Source of the DNA: Methanoregula sp.
GTDB lineage: Archaea > Halobacteriota > Methanomicrobia > Methanomicrobiales > Methanospirillaceae
Length of the DNA stretch: 6,665 nt
Reading direction: 5' to 3'
NCBI GenBank assembly: GCA_026394635.1
Contig: JAPKXV010000257.1
Coordinates: 1-6,665 of the forward strand
Shown: positions 6,058 through 6,665 of the stretch, piece by piece
Layout: every line of letters begins with the position of its first letter
Numbering within the stretch: the stretch's first letter is position 1
The notes under the pieces: model-generated
Seen by the model: the letters and a program-made list of their open reading frames with translations, nothing else
Databases searched by the model: none
What the model was told of the DNA's origin: nothing
Position numbers and translations under genes: made by a program

Positions 6058-6111
6058 GAGGTGTCTCCAGCAATCGTTAGCTTAATAACTACGTCTTCAT
6101 CATCTAAAAGC
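6058..6111. promoter_or_regulatory. Shared divergent promoter with one central TATA-like element
   Basis: This 54-base gap holds one AT-rich element, CTTAATAAC at 6081-6089. Its centre is about 28 bases from the protease ATG and 27 from the membrane-protein ATG, so one box could place both transcription starts at or near the start codons. It lies in a short inverted repeat, GTTA (6076-6079) and TAAC (6086-6089). The protease side also has GGAG (minus strand, 6065-6068). No ribosome binding site is seen on the plus side. Confidence 0.45.
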
Positions 6112-6426
6112 ATGGAGATTCGTGAATACTTCGGCGATATTGTTCTCACGGTGGTCATGATCGTCTCCACCCTCGTGCTCATCCTTCGGTTCTGGCAGGA
6201 CCTCACCATCGCGATTGCTGCCATCTTAATGATGCTCTCCCTGGGCGGACTCTTCCTTTCCATGCATGTGAAGGTCAGAAAGCTCGAGCGCAGCGTGGTC
6301 TCGCGCGAGCGCATGCTGCGTTATAACCTTGAAGAGATCTCAAAGAGGATGGCGCAGAAGCACGATATGGCGATCACCCACCTTGACGAACTGATCGGTG
6401 AATATTCCAAGCGGGTTTACCGGTAA
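6112..6426 (+). CDS. Small membrane protein with two membrane helices and a charged helical tail
   Basis: I do not recognise a named family. The 104-residue protein has a short charged N-terminus, a membrane helix at about 8-27, a tryptophan-aspartate turn (28-30) and a second membrane helix at about 31-52. A charged, probably helical or coiled-coil segment follows (53-104), rich in Arg, Lys and Glu. Positive charges just after helix 2 suggest that both ends are cytoplasmic. The ATG at 6112 places the first helix correctly and is 27 bases from the TATA-like element, implying a leaderless mRNA. An in-frame GTG at 6061 would add 17 serine- and threonine-rich residues and is less likely. It is divergent from the intramembrane protease and lies 27 bases before fen, with which it may be co-transcribed. 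A role with the protease is possible but unproven. Confidence 0.8.
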   Translation: MEIREYFGDIVLTVVMIVSTLVLILRFWQDLTIAIAAILMMLSLGGLFLSMHVKVRKLERSVVSRERMLRYNLEEISKRMAQKHDMAITHLDELIGEYSKRVYR

Positions 6427-6442
6427 CGCCCGCTCAAGCGGC

Positions 6443-6448
6443 TGAGGT
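6443..6448 (+). promoter_or_regulatory. Shine-Dalgarno site of fen
   Basis: TGAGGT lies five bases before the ATG at 6454. No TATA-like element is seen in the 27-base gap after the membrane-protein gene, so fen is probably translated from the same transcript. Confidence 0.6.
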
Positions 6449-6453
6449 AGTTC

Positions 6454-6665
6454 ATGGGCGTCGCACTGAGGGATATCCTTCTTGATTACAAGGCACCGGT
6501 GAGCTGGGACGGCCTGAGTGGCGTAGCAGCGATCGATGCAAGCAACGCGCTCTACCAGTTTTTGACGATCATACGGCAACCGGATGGCACGCCGCTGATG
6601 GATCGCACCGGACATGTGACGTCCCATCTCTCCGGGATCCTCTTCCGCACGACCAACTTCATGGA
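6454..6665 (+). CDS. fen: Flap endonuclease 1 (3' end beyond the window)
   Basis: FEN-1 is the structure-specific nuclease that removes 5' flaps during Okazaki fragment maturation and base excision repair, normally together with the PCNA clamp. Only the first 70 codons are in the window. They match the N-terminal nuclease region: MGVALRDIL at the start, AAIDASNALYQFL with the first metal-binding aspartate at D28, IIRQPDGTPLMD (39-50), and GHVTSHLSGILFRT (53-66). Glycine follows the initiator methionine, as in FEN-1 enzymes where the N-terminus lies near the active site. A Shine-Dalgarno supports the ATG at 6454. The remaining nuclease residues, the helical arch and the PCNA-binding tail lie outside. 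The family assignment is secure despite truncation. Confidence 0.95.
   Translation, partial: MGVALRDILLDYKAPVSWDGLSGVAAIDASNALYQFLTIIRQPDGTPLMDRTGHVTSHLSGILFRTTNFM

Noticed and set aside
6061..6111. GTG start for the small membrane protein
   Set aside because: The extra residues (serine-rich, encoded by the promoter gap) look non-coding, and the TATA spacing points to the ATG at 6112.
1..6665. CRISPR array, tRNA, insertion sequence or defence island
   Set aside because: No regularly spaced repeats, cloverleaf-like segments, transposase motifs or terminal inverted repeats were seen; the gene content is typical core archaeal.

Overview
The window looks like ordinary core chromosome of a methanogenic euryarchaeon, most likely in the order Methanomicrobiales (a Methanoregula- or Methanoculleus-like lineage; the genus is a guess). 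The evidence is archaeal information-processing genes (RPA-type OB-fold protein, RadA, histone, NOG1-type GTPase, FEN-1), archaeal TATA-like promoters, several starts that look leaderless, GC-rich coding sequence with AT-rich promoters, and dense packing with many divergent and convergent gene pairs. I see no mobile element, CRISPR array, tRNA, rRNA or clear sign of recent transfer.

Layout. Positions 2-940 (+) hold the 3' part of an RPA-like single-stranded DNA-binding protein. After an 86-base promoter gap comes radA (1027-2001, +), overlapped by 7 bases by a TTG-started HAD phosphatase of the archaeal phosphoglycolate phosphatase type (1995-2693, +). Three minus-strand genes follow: a tiny PRC-barrel protein (2675-2929) whose 3' end overlaps the phosphatase, an archaeal histone (3027-3236), and a winged-helix plus tandem-CBS regulator (3299-4177). 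The regulator is divergent from a NOG1-family GTPase (4224-5207, +). The GTPase converges with, and overlaps by 59 bases, a presenilin-like intramembrane aspartyl protease (5149-6057, -). That gene is divergent from a small two-helix membrane protein (6112-6426, +), and the window ends in the first 70 codons of the flap endonuclease gene fen (6454 onward, +).

How the genes fit together. RPA-like protein, RadA and FEN-1 form a replication, repair and recombination theme: ssDNA coating, strand exchange and flap removal. Histone compacts DNA, and NOG1 belongs to large-subunit ribosome assembly. The PRC-barrel protein resembles the haloarchaeal cell-division CdpB proteins. The phosphatase, CBS regulator and membrane protease are housekeeping or regulatory genes without an obvious shared pathway.

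No gene longer than the usual promoter gap is missing: the largest gap between genes is under 100 bases. I did not find a convincing undescribed multi-gene system. The best leads are the presenilin homologue with an altered PAL motif and its membrane-protein neighbour, the possible CdpB orthologue, and the compact divergent promoters, which seem to use one central TATA-like element for both directions.
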